A DNA stretch of 64,000 nt. It comes from Casp-actino8 sp001510335 (GTDB lineage: Bacteria; Actinomycetota; Acidimicrobiia; Acidimicrobiales; Ilumatobacteraceae). The first letter of the stretch is position 1. Each line of letters begins with the position of its first letter. Positions 25,039-33,668 of this stretch are shown here, one piece after another. The notes beneath the pieces were generated by a model. The model was not told the DNA's origin. It made no database searches and saw only the letters and a list, made by a program, of their open reading frames with translations. A program made the position numbers and the translations under genes. Where the stretch lies: the NCBI GenBank assembly GCA_027729635.1, contig JAQCEM010000006.1, forward strand, positions 1-64,000, given 5' to 3'.

Positions 25039-26247
25039 ATGGCTAGTGACGACATCTGGATCCTCGGAATCGCAATGACCAAGTTTGGTAAGCATTCCGA
25101 CAAAGACATTGTTGACCTCGGATCGGAAGCAGCCATCGCTGCATTGGCTGATGCGGGCGTCACGATGGCCGATATCGGAATTTTGGCAGCCGGCAACCTC
25201 ATGGGTGCTAGCGCAAGTTTCGGTCAGGCATTGCAAAAGCAGATCGGTCAGACCGGTATCCCGGTGTACAACGTCGCCAATGCTTGCGCAACGGGTGCAA
25301 CTGCCTTGCGCACTGCCATCATGGCCGTGAAGGCAGGCGAAGTGAAGATGGGTCTCGCAGTCGGAGCCGAAAAGCTCGCTGGTGCTGGATTGCTCGGCGG
25401 TGGCGGAGTTTCGAAGAAGGACGGCAACAAGTTTGAACCACGTGGCCGTTTCGGAAGCGTCCTGCCAACTGACGGTCGTATCGGCACCGACACCATGCCT
25501 GGAACCTTCGCACAAGTCGGAATGGAGTACGGCCACAAGTACGGTGGCGTGTCATTCGATCTGTTCGCCAAGATCTCCGAGAAGAACCACGCTCACTCAG
25601 TGTTGAACCCGATGGCTGCGTACCAAAAGCGCTTCACTCTCGACGAGATCATGAATGACATGATGATCGCGTATCCGAATACTCGTCCGATGTGTTCGGC
25701 TAACTGTGACGGTGCTGCAGCCGCTGTCGTGACATCGGGCGAAGTTCTCCGCACGTTGTCAAAAGAACAACAGCGTCGTGCGATCAAGGTTTCTGCTTCA
25801 GTTCTCACCACCGACCCGTACCAAGAAGCATGTCAGATCCTTCCCGACGTCAACACCTTGACGCGCAATGCCGCCAAGATTGCCTACGAGCAAGCTGGCG
25901 TTTCACCGAGCGATCTTGACCTTGTTGAACTTCACGACTGTTTTGCAACTGCCGAATTGGTGCACTATGACAACTTGATGTTGTGCCCCGAAGGTGGTGC
26001 GGTTGACTTCTTCATGAGCGGAGCAACCTGGCGTGATGGTTCAATGCCAGTCAACGTTTCGGGCGGTCTCCAATCAAAGGGTCACCCCATTGCGGCTACT
26101 GGAATCGCCAACATCTGGGAAGTGTGTCATCACTTGCGCAATGAAGCGGGTGATCGTCAGATCAAGGACGCCAAAGTTGGTCTGGCCCATGTCATCGGCT
26201 TGGGCTCAGCCTGCGGCATCCACATTTTGGAACGTAGCGGTCTCTGA
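25039..26247 (+). CDS. Thiolase (SCP-x/Ltp-type acyl-CoA acetyltransferase)
   Basis: A 402-residue thiolase-fold enzyme. The nucleophile is C83 in NVANACATGA. The distal block HDCFATAELVHY, the GGLQSKGHPIAATG motif with its catalytic His at about 350, and GSACGIHILE near the end complete the active site. Partnering with DUF35 rather than a multifunctional hydratase/dehydrogenase points to the SCP-x/lipid-transfer-type branch, which includes acetoacetyl-CoA thiolases and steroid side-chain enzymes. Substrate is unresolved. It is convergent with the InhA-like gene 32 bases on. Confidence 0.87.
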   Translation: MASDDIWILGIAMTKFGKHSDKDIVDLGSEAAIAALADAGVTMADIGILAAGNLMGASASFGQALQKQIGQTGIPVYNVANACATGATALRTAIMAVKAGEVKMGLAVGAEKLAGAGLLGGGGVSKKDGNKFEPRGRFGSVLPTDGRIGTDTMPGTFAQVGMEYGHKYGGVSFDLFAKISEKNHAHSVLNPMAAYQKRFTLDEIMNDMMIAYPNTRPMCSANCDGAAAAVVTSGEVLRTLSKEQQRRAIKVSASVLTTDPYQEACQILPDVNTLTRNAAKIAYEQAGVSPSDLDLVELHDCFATAELVHYDNLMLCPEGGAVDFFMSGATWRDGSMPVNVSGGLQSKGHPIAATGIANIWEVCHHLRNEAGDRQIKDAKVGLAHVIGLGSACGIHILERSGL

Positions 26248-26279
26248 TCGCCATCGAAAACGGTCTGTAAATCTTGGCC

Positions 26280-27047
26280 TCACGCACCAGTGGCGTGATA
26301 CCCGCCATCAACGTGGATCATTGATCCCGTTGTTGCGGGGAACCAGTCAGAGAGCAAAGCAATGACGGCACGAGCGACCGGTTCGCTGTTAGTGACGTCC
26401 CATCCAAGGGGAGCTCGATCGTCCCACACATCTTCAAACTTCTTAAAGCCAGGGATTGATTTAGCGGCCATTGTTTTGATCGGGCCAGCAGCAACCAAAT
26501 TTGAGCGGATACCTAACGGGCCAAGTTCTTTCGCCAAGTATCGATTGATGCTTTCTAATGCCGACTTGGCGACGCCCATCCAGTTGTAGGCGGGCCACGC
26601 CACCGTATTGTCAAAATCGAGACCAACGATCGAGCCACCTGGCTTCATCAACGGTACAAATACTTCAGCGAGATGCTTCAGTGAATAGGCGCTGATCTGC
26701 ATCGCTATCGCAACATCGTTCCACTTTGCGGCCATGAAATCATCGCCGAGACACACCTCTGGTGCGTAGCCGATGGAATGTACGACGCCATCAACTGCAC
26801 CCCATGTTGACGCCAAATGGTCGCGGACGATCGGTCCATGTTCATCAACCGTCACATCGAGTTCAAGAACTTCGACGGTTTGGGACAGCTTTCGCGCTGT
26901 TCTTTGGGTCAACGACATGGCACGACCAGCTCCAGTCAAAACAATTTGGGCTTCTTGTTCGAGAGCCAATTTGGCGACCCCAAAGGCCAGTGAGGCATCA
27001 GTCAGGACGCCAGTGACAACTATTTTCTTACCTGCAAGAAGGCTCAT
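26280..27047 (-). CDS. fabI: Enoyl-[acyl-carrier-protein] reductase, InhA/FabI type
   Basis: An SDR enzyme that completes the FAS-II elongation cycle with NADH. It shows HSIGYAPE near residue 91, the catalytic Tyr154-x6-Lys161 in AYNWMGVAKSALES, and RSNLVAAGPIKT. These blocks are closer to mycobacterial InhA than to E. coli FabI as I recall them. Length is 255 residues. It is divergent from npdG across a 76-base gap that contains an inverted repeat. No other FAS-II gene is adjacent. Confidence 0.9.
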   Translation of the reverse strand: MSLLAGKKIVVTGVLTDASLAFGVAKLALEQEAQIVLTGAGRAMSLTQRTARKLSQTVEVLELDVTVDEHGPIVRDHLASTWGAVDGVVHSIGYAPEVCLGDDFMAAKWNDVAIAMQISAYSLKHLAEVFVPLMKPGGSIVGLDFDNTVAWPAYNWMGVAKSALESINRYLAKELGPLGIRSNLVAAGPIKTMAAKSIPGFKKFEDVWDDRAPLGWDVTNSEPVARAVIALLSDWFPATTGSMIHVDGGYHATGA

Positions 27048-27080
27048 ACGAACAAACTAGTTCTTTCCCTCTTCAAGAAG

Positions 27081-27102
27081 GGTCAACTAACGAATCGTGA
27101 CC
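27081..27102. promoter_or_regulatory. Inverted repeat between fabI and npdG
   Basis: GGTCA (27081-27085) and TGACC (27098-27102) form inverted half-sites with a 12-base spacer, in the 76-base divergent gap. The arrangement suits a dimeric regulator touching both promoters, but the arms are short. Confidence 0.25.
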
Positions 27103-27123
27103 TTTTTGTGTCATTGTGTAGGT

Positions 27124-27795
27124 ATGCGCATTGGAATTCTTGGCGGTACAGGTCCTGCCGGCTCAGCACTTGCGGCCCGACTTGCTTCAATTGGATACAC
27201 CGCCATGATCGGCTCACGTTCGGCTGACAGGGCAGTGGAAATAGCTAACGAATTCACCGAAAAGTTTCCGCAGTTGGAAGGACGATTATCGGGGGGAAAC
27301 AACGCAGCGGCCTCAGCCTGCGACCTTGTGGTCATTGCGACCCCCTGGGATTCGGCAGCGACGACCGTTCAAGATAACGCCGACGCTCTCGATGGCAAGA
27401 TCATTATCAGCATGGCGAACGCACTTGTACGAGTGGCCGGAGAATTTCAGCCGCTACTGCCACCTCGCGGAAGTGTTGCCGCTCATATTCAGGCTGCTGT
27501 ACCTCGCAGTCGCGTCGTCGCCGCATTTCATCACCTTCCTGCCAAAGAACTCGGTCATATTGGCGAGCCGATTGATTCAGACGTCTTGATCTGCTCGGAC
27601 GACCCGACTGCATTGCGCGAAGTCAGCGCAATTGTCGAGAAGATCCCTGGTTGTCGACCACTCGATGCAGGACAACTCTCGAATGCCACCGCCATTGAAG
27701 CATTCACCGCGGTTCTTCTACAACTAAATGTGCGCTACAAGACTCGCGTTGCGCCTAAGTTGACGGGTATTCGTTCGATCCCCGAACAGAAGTAG
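27124..27795 (+). CDS. npdG: F420H2:NADP+ oxidoreductase
   Basis: A 223-residue Rossmann protein that moves hydride between coenzyme F420 and NADP. The N-terminus MRIGILGGTGPAGSALAARL binds the dinucleotide and GSRSADRA marks NADP preference. LVVIATPWDS, ISMANALVRV and VAAFHHLPAKEL follow the Fno/NpdG pattern. ATG 27124 gives the canonical start; the in-frame GTG-type extension to 27097 is unlikely. With the LLM oxidoreductase at 39.5-40.4 kb it indicates an F420-using organism. mshC follows 15 bases later. Confidence 0.88.
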   Translation: MRIGILGGTGPAGSALAARLASIGYTAMIGSRSADRAVEIANEFTEKFPQLEGRLSGGNNAAASACDLVVIATPWDSAATTVQDNADALDGKIIISMANALVRVAGEFQPLLPPRGSVAAHIQAAVPRSRVVAAFHHLPAKELGHIGEPIDSDVLICSDDPTALREVSAIVEKIPGCRPLDAGQLSNATAIEAFTAVLLQLNVRYKTRVAPKLTGIRSIPEQK

Positions 27796-27810
27796 AAGAG
27801 GGATAGTCAC

Positions 27811-28938
27811 TTGCCAATCAGGCTGTTTGATACCACTCGTCAGGCAATAGTTCCTTTCGAACCAGGACCGCGTGTGCTCATGTACACCTGCGGCATTACT
27901 CCTTACGATGCCACCCATATTGGCCATGCCGCCACTTTTATGGCTTATGACGTCTTACAGCGGCGTTTGATTGATCTCGGTCACGAAGTGCGCTGTGTTC
28001 GCAATGTCACTGACGTCGATGATCCGCTCTTCGCTAAAGCACGTCAACTTGGAGTGCACTATCTCGATTTAGCCGCTGGTGAAGAAGCGCGCTTTGAACG
28101 TGATATGGAAGCGTTAAACGCCTTACCCGTGTATTCAACCCCACGGGCGTCTTCAGCAATCCCTGATATTCGTGGATTTATCGGAATGGTTCTTGAACGG
28201 GGCTTCGCCTACGTTTCCGGTGGTTCGGTATATTTTGATGTCAGCAAATTTGATTCATTCGGCAGTGTCAGTCACTACACGCGTGAACAGATGATCGAGT
28301 TTGCTCGCGAACGTGGGGGCGATGTTGATAACCCCAACAAACGAGATCCCCTTGATTTCGTCTTATGGCACCCATCAGCGTACGATGAACCTTCGTGGGA
28401 GGCCGTATGGGGTGCAGGTCGTCCTGGTTGGCATATTGAGTGCAGTGCGTTAGCCCTGCGCGAATTGGGTGAAACGATCGATTTACACGGTGGTGGCAGT
28501 GACCTGATTTTCCCGCATCACGAATGTGAGCGAGCGCAGAGTGAAGCAGCCACTGGCTCACCATTCGTTAAACATTGGATGCATGTAGCCATGGTGTTCA
28601 TGGATGGTGCCAAGATGTCCAAATCATTGGGCAACCTTGTTTTCGTTGATGCATTACGTCGTGAATGGGATCCTCGCGCCATACGTATGGCCATCATTAG
28701 TCACCATTACCGCTTTGAGTGGGAGTGGACCAATGACCAAATGCCCGTAGCCAGAGACCGCCTGGAGCGATGGTCAAAGGGCCTCAAAGCACCCGAATCT
28801 GCAAACTTGTTGAACGAGGTGCGTGAGCATCTCGATAATGATCTTGACACGCCATCAGCAATGACAGCCATTGATCAAGCGATAGCACAAGGCTTTTCGG
28901 CTAAGAACGCGGCGTCGTTATTAGGAATTGAACTGTAA
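27811..28938 (+). CDS. mshC: Cysteine:GlcN-Ins ligase (mycothiol biosynthesis)
   Basis: Joins L-cysteine to GlcN-inositol with ATP in mycothiol synthesis. It is a CysS-like class I fold: CGITPYDATHIGHA near residue 27, WHIECSALAL and FPHHECERAQ for zinc and substrate binding, and the KMSKS loop. CGITPYDATHxGHAAT, the short length of 375 residues, the absence of the long C-terminal anticodon-binding region, and the ending LLGIEL fit MshC rather than CysS, where CGPTVYD is usual. TTG 27811 is preceded by GAGGGA about 10 bases upstream. Confidence 0.85.
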   Translation: MPIRLFDTTRQAIVPFEPGPRVLMYTCGITPYDATHIGHAATFMAYDVLQRRLIDLGHEVRCVRNVTDVDDPLFAKARQLGVHYLDLAAGEEARFERDMEALNALPVYSTPRASSAIPDIRGFIGMVLERGFAYVSGGSVYFDVSKFDSFGSVSHYTREQMIEFARERGGDVDNPNKRDPLDFVLWHPSAYDEPSWEAVWGAGRPGWHIECSALALRELGETIDLHGGGSDLIFPHHECERAQSEAATGSPFVKHWMHVAMVFMDGAKMSKSLGNLVFVDALRREWDPRAIRMAIISHHYRFEWEWTNDQMPVARDRLERWSKGLKAPESANLLNEVREHLDNDLDTPSAMTAIDQAIAQGFSAKNAASLLGIEL

Positions 28939-29042
28939 ATAGAACGACAGACAGAACGACAGCGGCGAAAATTTGACTCGCTTATTGTTTCAATTGTGCA
29001 TATGCTTCGCTCAGCGTTCAAGAGAGGCAGGTGATCTCAGCC

Positions 29043-29780
29043 ATGAAAGCACAAGGCGCCGGGAAAGCCCAGACGCGTGCTCGAACGACGCTTGCCCCCG
29101 TCGCTCGACGATTGTGGTCAATCAAAATTTCTGGTCTTGACCGTCTACCCGAATCTGGTCCAGCAATTCTCTGTCCCAATCATGTGAGTTTTCTTGATTC
29201 TGCCTTTTTGATGTTGGTCGTCCAACGCAATATTTCTTTCGTCGGCAAAGCCGAATACATGGATTCGTGGAAGACCAAAATTCTTTTTCCGATGATGGGC
29301 ATGATCCCTATTGATCGCTCGGGCGGTGAGAAAAGCCAAGCGGCTCTTGACGCAGCAGAAGGCGTTTTGGCTCGCGGCGAGCTTTTCGGCATGTTCCCTG
29401 AAGGAACACGAAGCCGCGATGGGAGCTTGTACAAAGGTCGCACTGGCGCCGCTCGATTGGCTACGAAAATTGGGTGCCCGATATTTCCAGTTGGCATCGT
29501 CGGCACCAACGACATTCAACCACCCAACGCCAAAGTGCCTAAACTCTTCCGTTCGTGCACTATCACGATTGGGCGTCCAATACGACCCGAACGATACACA
29601 TCGTCAACCGATCCGCATATGGCCTGGCGGTCAATGATTGATGAAGTCATGTTTGAAGTTCAATCAATGACCGGTCAGGTTTATAAGAACGTTTACGCCG
29701 GAAAAACTGCCGATTCTGAACCCATAACGACCGCAAAAGTTGGCCACGTTCAAGATCAGCAGACCGTTTCAAGTTCCTAA
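29043..29780 (+). CDS. plsC: 1-acylglycerol-3-phosphate acyltransferase (PlsC family)
   Basis: Adds the second acyl chain to lysophosphatidate at the membrane surface, or acts on a related acceptor. Block I is NHVSFLDS, which contains the catalytic HX4D, and block III is FPEGTRSRDG; the PIFPVGIVGT strand follows. Length is about 245 residues, with a roughly 50-residue tail after the fold that looks disordered. Start is ATG 29043 or GTG 29031, as an AGAGAGG stretch at 29021-29027 can serve either. It lies just upstream of the thrS/PIM lipid block. Confidence 0.85.
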   Translation: MKAQGAGKAQTRARTTLAPVARRLWSIKISGLDRLPESGPAILCPNHVSFLDSAFLMLVVQRNISFVGKAEYMDSWKTKILFPMMGMIPIDRSGGEKSQAALDAAEGVLARGELFGMFPEGTRSRDGSLYKGRTGAARLATKIGCPIFPVGIVGTNDIQPPNAKVPKLFRSCTITIGRPIRPERYTSSTDPHMAWRSMIDEVMFEVQSMTGQVYKNVYAGKTADSEPITTAKVGHVQDQQTVSSS

Positions 29781-29840
29781 CTCGCTTTCTCACCAAAAAT
29801 CCCACGGTGACCCTTGGGCATTGCCCGTAAACTGTTAACA

Positions 29841-31808
29841 ATGGCCCAGATATCAATCACCCTCCCTGACGGATCCCAGCGCGATATTGCCGATGATTCA
29901 ACGGTGCTGACTTTGGCGACCTCAATCAGTCGCAACTTAGGCAAAGCAGCTATTGCTGGTGTGGTTAATGGTCAGCAAGTTGACCTTTCGCAGTCGTTAA
30001 CTCAGGGCGACTTGGTTGAGATCATCACGGTTGATTCTGACTGGGGCCGTCATGTGTTGCGTCACTCGACGGCCCATGTCATGGCCCAGGCAGTCTTGAA
30101 TTTGTATCCAGGTGCGAAGTACACCATCGGCCCGGCAATAGAAAATGGCTTTTACTACGACTTCGATTTAGGGGGCCGTGTTTTCACTGAAGATAATCTG
30201 TCCAACGTCGAAGCAGAAATGCGAAAGGTCATCACTGCGAATCAACCGTTCGTACGCGCCGAGATTTCGGTTGCTGAAGCTCTTTCATTATTTAGAGAGC
30301 AACCGTACAAATGCGAAATCATCGAACGAGTGAACGGGGGATCAGCCGATGGAACTGATAGCGCCGAAGTTGGTGGCTCGGGAGACTCCGTCAGCATTTA
30401 TCGCAATACCGACGAGTTCGTTGATCTCTGTCTCGGACCGCACGTTCCAAGCACTGGTCGACTTGGACACTTCAAGTTGCAAAAGGTTTCGTCGGCGTAT
30501 TGGCGCGGTAACGAAAAAGGACCAGTCCTGCAACGTATTTATGGAACTGCGTGGGAGAGTAAATCTGCGCTCGAAGAACACTTGCATCGCCTTGAAGAGG
30601 CCGAACGTCGCGACCACCGTCGCTTAGCAGTCGAACTTGACCTGTTGTCGTTTCCAACTGAACTCGGCGGGGGACTCGCGGTTTGGCATCCCAAAGGGGC
30701 CATTGTGCGCAAATTGATGGAGGACTACAGCCGCGCTCGTCACCAAAGTGGCGGCTATCAATTTGTCTTTACTCCGCACCTATCAAACGCCACGCTTTTC
30801 CAGACTTCTGGCCACCTTGATTTCTACGCCGATGGTATGTATCCGCCCATGGAAATGGATAACGGCACTTATTATCCCAAGCCCATGAACTGCCCGATGC
30901 ATTGCCTGATCTTCCGTGGACGTCAGCGCAGTTATCGCGAACTTCCTCTGCGACTTTTCGAACTCGGAACTGTTTATCGCTATGAACGCGCCGGGACTTT
31001 GCATGGGCTCATGCGAATTCGTGGTTTCACTCAAGATGACAGCCACATTTTCTGCACCCGAGAGCAACTACAAGATGAAATCATCTCGCTGCTTGATTTC
31101 GTGATGAGCGTTCTGAAGGCTTTCGGGTTTGAAGATTTTTCATTCCACCTGTCAACTAAAGATCCCGAGAAGTACGTGGGTTCCGACGAGATTTGGGAGT
31201 CAGCGACCAATGCATTGTCGACTGCGCTCGAAACTCATGGAGTCGAATACAGCGTCAAAGAGGGCGACGCAGCTTTTTACGGACCGAAGATTGATATCCA
31301 TATTCGCGATGCCATTGGTCGCACCTGGCAACTATCGACTATCCAATGCGATTTCAACCTTCCCGATCGCTTTGATCTTGAGTACGTTGCGACCGACGGA
31401 TCCCGTCAACGTCCGATCATGTTGCACCGAGCACTCTTTGGTTCGGTCGAACGCTTCTTTGGAGTTCTCGTCGAGCACTACGCCGGAGCTTTCCCCACAT
31501 GGTTGAGTCCGGTTCAAGTAAAAATCTTGCCCGTTGCAGAGGCCCACGAAACTTATGCTCAAGAAGTCGCCAAAAAATTATTGGCATCTGGTATTCGAGT
31601 AGAGATCGTTGAAGCAAACGATCAACTAGGCAAACGAATTCGCACCGCAAAAATGGAGAAGACTCCTTATGTACTTGTGGTGGGCGATGACGATGTTGCT
31701 GCGACAACGGTGGGCGTCAATGCCCGAGGACTTGAAGTTGAACGAGGCGTTGCCGTATCTGAATTCACTCGCCGCATCACCGAAGAGGTCAGTCACTCAG
31801 TAATTTGA
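29841..31808 (+). CDS. thrS: Threonyl-tRNA synthetase
   Basis: Charges tRNA-Thr. A TGS domain covers about residues 1-62, the editing domain has HSTAHVMAQAV and CLGPHVP, the class II core contains MNCPMHCLIF with the zinc cysteine and GFTQDDSHIF, and the anticodon-binding domain starts near VQVKILPVAE. ATG 29841 starts the canonical MAQISITLPDG; the upstream frame to 29814 is discarded. A Gly/Ser/Asp-rich stretch near residue 170 in the editing region (bases about 30337-30390) looks like a short insertion. It opens the thrS-HIT-pgsA-patA-pimA series. Confidence 0.95.
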   Translation: MAQISITLPDGSQRDIADDSTVLTLATSISRNLGKAAIAGVVNGQQVDLSQSLTQGDLVEIITVDSDWGRHVLRHSTAHVMAQAVLNLYPGAKYTIGPAIENGFYYDFDLGGRVFTEDNLSNVEAEMRKVITANQPFVRAEISVAEALSLFREQPYKCEIIERVNGGSADGTDSAEVGGSGDSVSIYRNTDEFVDLCLGPHVPSTGRLGHFKLQKVSSAYWRGNEKGPVLQRIYGTAWESKSALEEHLHRLEEAERRDHRRLAVELDLLSFPTELGGGLAVWHPKGAIVRKLMEDYSRARHQSGGYQFVFTPHLSNATLFQTSGHLDFYADGMYPPMEMDNGTYYPKPMNCPMHCLIFRGRQRSYRELPLRLFELGTVYRYERAGTLHGLMRIRGFTQDDSHIFCTREQLQDEIISLLDFVMSVLKAFGFEDFSFHLSTKDPEKYVGSDEIWESATNALSTALETHGVEYSVKEGDAAFYGPKIDIHIRDAIGRTWQLSTIQCDFNLPDRFDLEYVATDGSRQRPIMLHRALFGSVERFFGVLVEHYAGAFPTWLSPVQVKILPVAEAHETYAQEVAKKLLASGIRVEIVEANDQLGKRIRTAKMEKTPYVLVVGDDDVAATTVGVNARGLEVERGVAVSEFTRRITEEVSHSVI

Positions 31809-31832
31809 GCGACTGTCGACGAAGATTGGTGC

Positions 31833-32363
31833 ATGATGACGATTGACGCGTTATGGACTGGATGGCGTAGCCAGTACCTTTCGTCACTTCCGAATCCGTT
31901 TGAGGGTTCTCATTCATCTGGAAGCAGTATCTTCACGCAGATTCTTGAGTCAGGTCTGACCGATGAAGAAACGTACATCGTTCATCGAGGCGAGTATGTC
32001 TTCGCAATTCTCAATGCCTATCCCTATGCGGTCGGTCACCTCATGGTTCTACCAATGCGTCAAATTGCCAATTTGGCCGATTTAACACCGCACGAAAGTT
32101 CTGAGTTGTGGTCAACCGTCACAGCGGCTCATGAAGTCTTAAAGAACGAGTACAACCCCCACGGGCTCAACGTCGGTATCAATCTTGGGCCCGCAGCAGG
32201 GGGCAGCGTCAGCGAGCACCTGCATGTCCACATTGTTCCTCGTTGGCGTGGAGACGCTAATTTCATGACTTCTGTCGCAAATGCCAAGACAATTTCTGAA
32301 CCTCTCAACGAAACCGCCGACCGACTCCGCCGCGCGTGGACGAAGTATGGATCTTCGTCGTAA
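31833..32363 (+). CDS. HIT family nucleotide hydrolase/phosphorylase
   Basis: A 176-residue histidine-triad protein with the catalytic signature HLHVHIVPRW near residue 130 and the LNAYPYAVGHLMVLP strand before it. In Mycobacterium the gene at this place (Rv2613c) encodes an AP4A phosphorylase, so diadenosine polyphosphate breakdown is the likely activity. It starts 25 bases after thrS and precedes a small membrane protein and the phosphotransferase gene of the PIM cluster. Confidence 0.88.
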   Translation: MMTIDALWTGWRSQYLSSLPNPFEGSHSSGSSIFTQILESGLTDEETYIVHRGEYVFAILNAYPYAVGHLMVLPMRQIANLADLTPHESSELWSTVTAAHEVLKNEYNPHGLNVGINLGPAAGGSVSEHLHVHIVPRWRGDANFMTSVANAKTISEPLNETADRLRRAWTKYGSSS

Positions 32364-32390
32364 AATTCCTCTCAACTATTGGAGATCAAG

Positions 32391-32891
32391 ATGCCTCAAC
32401 AAAACTCAACAGACGCAAACGAGATTCGCGATCAGTTGCCTACCGACCTCAACGTGTCTGAATTCGTCGGTGTTTACAAGTTTCCCGATAACAGTCGCCG
32501 TCGAATTCCTGGATACATCTACCTTGGACTTGGCGTCGCCATCATTGTGCTCGTGGTTGTCGTTGGCAGCGACGGACCCCTCATCAATTCGGGTGTGTTG
32601 ACCGGAGGAGTGGTGCTTTCTCTATTCGGCCTGCTGTGTCTCACTTCCGGATGGCGAATGACGATTGACGAACAAGATGCTCTTTCGGCAGCGGGTGAGG
32701 CGGTCGGCTTTGCCGTTGGTCACGCTTCAGCACAGCAGGTGTGGCGCGGTTTTCGCAGTCGACCAACGTGGCGAGTTTTGTGCTATTCCAATGAAGATCC
32801 ACCGATGCGACGCGGCTTGGTGCTGGTCGATGCGGTAGACGGCAAGGTTGTTGAACACTTGGCGCAAGAAAACCTCGAAGATTGGTCATAA
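32391..32891 (+). CDS. Membrane protein of unknown function in the PIM cluster
   Basis: A 166-residue protein from ATG 32391, with GGAG at 32381-32384. Two hydrophobic segments (about residues 43-60 and 67-84) sit between a polar N-terminus and a soluble C-terminal domain of about 80 residues. That domain contains WRGFRSRPTWRVLCYSNEDPP, which looks structured and could be conserved. No family is recognised. Its place between the HIT gene and the phosphotransferase suggests a link to phosphatidylinositol or mannoside synthesis. Confidence 0.7.
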   Translation: MPQQNSTDANEIRDQLPTDLNVSEFVGVYKFPDNSRRRIPGYIYLGLGVAIIVLVVVVGSDGPLINSGVLTGGVVLSLFGLLCLTSGWRMTIDEQDALSAAGEAVGFAVGHASAQQVWRGFRSRPTWRVLCYSNEDPPMRRGLVLVDAVDGKVVEHLAQENLEDWS

Positions 32892-32961
32892 TCACTCACT
32901 TTGACCGAGCAATTAGCGGCGTATGCCATCCCTGAGTCTCTATCTTTCGTAGACTAATGAA

Positions 32962-33648
32962 ATGTTTGACGGTCACTTTCGAAAATCAGTTGATCGAGCG
33001 GTCAAACCTCTCGGAGATACATTACGTCGAACAAAAATCACTCCCGACCAATTGACGATTGCGGGAATGCTGATTGCTTGTGGAGCCGCTATCGCTATCG
33101 GAGCTGGCTATCTGTCGCTTGGGTTGTTGCTCGTCATCCTCGCAGCCTTACCCGATCTTCTTGATGGAGCGCTTGCCAAAGCCTCCAATACCTCCAGTCA
33201 GCGTGGAGCCTTTTTCGACTCAGTTGTAGACCGTGTGACTGATGCTCTTTTGTTTGGCGGTGTGGCGTGGTACTTCGCTTCCAACGAATCACCCCATCTC
33301 GCAATTTTGCCGTTTGCAGTTTCTGGAATGAGTTCAGTCATTTCTTACGAACGCGCGAAGGCAGAATCACTCGGACTGTCAGCCAAAGGGGGCTTGATGG
33401 AACGTGCCGAACGCATTATCTGCTTATGTCTTGGTTTGTTGTTCCCACCCTTGTTGGTTCCGATCATGTGGGTCATGTTGATCCTGACGACGGTCACGGC
33501 AGTTCAGCGATTTATCAAAGTTTGGCAACAAGCCGCAGTCGCTCCAATCACCGCCGCTCGAATTGAATCGCGACGTACGCGTCGCCAGAGTCGACGTTCG
33601 GCCATCGCGTCACGCCGCCCCAGTCCGTCTTCACGTCGTTCGTCCTAG
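32962..33648 (+). CDS. pgsA: CDP-alcohol phosphatidyltransferase (phosphatidylinositol phosphate synthase)
   Basis: A 228-residue membrane enzyme that moves a phosphatidyl group from CDP-diacylglycerol to an alcohol. The signature D-x2-D-G-x2-A-x8-G-x3-D-x3-D is visible in LPDLLDGALAKAS and RGAFFDSVVDR. Hydrophobic segments suit the six-helix fold. The neighbours PatA and PimA make inositol phosphate the likely acceptor, as for Rv2612c. The C-terminal 30 residues are a Ser/Arg-rich tail. It starts 71 bases after the unknown membrane protein. Confidence 0.88.
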   Translation: MFDGHFRKSVDRAVKPLGDTLRRTKITPDQLTIAGMLIACGAAIAIGAGYLSLGLLLVILAALPDLLDGALAKASNTSSQRGAFFDSVVDRVTDALLFGGVAWYFASNESPHLAILPFAVSGMSSVISYERAKAESLGLSAKGGLMERAERIICLCLGLLFPPLLVPIMWVMLILTTVTAVQRFIKVWQQAAVAPITAARIESRRTRRQSRRSAIASRRPSPSSRRSS

Positions 33649-33668
33649 CTCACACGCATCTTCTGCAC

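Noticed and set aside
26280..26298. TCACGC-7-GCGTGA hairpin at the end of the fabI-like gene
   Set aside because: It covers the C-terminal codons and stop of the gene, has only a 6-bp stem and no T run in either direction.
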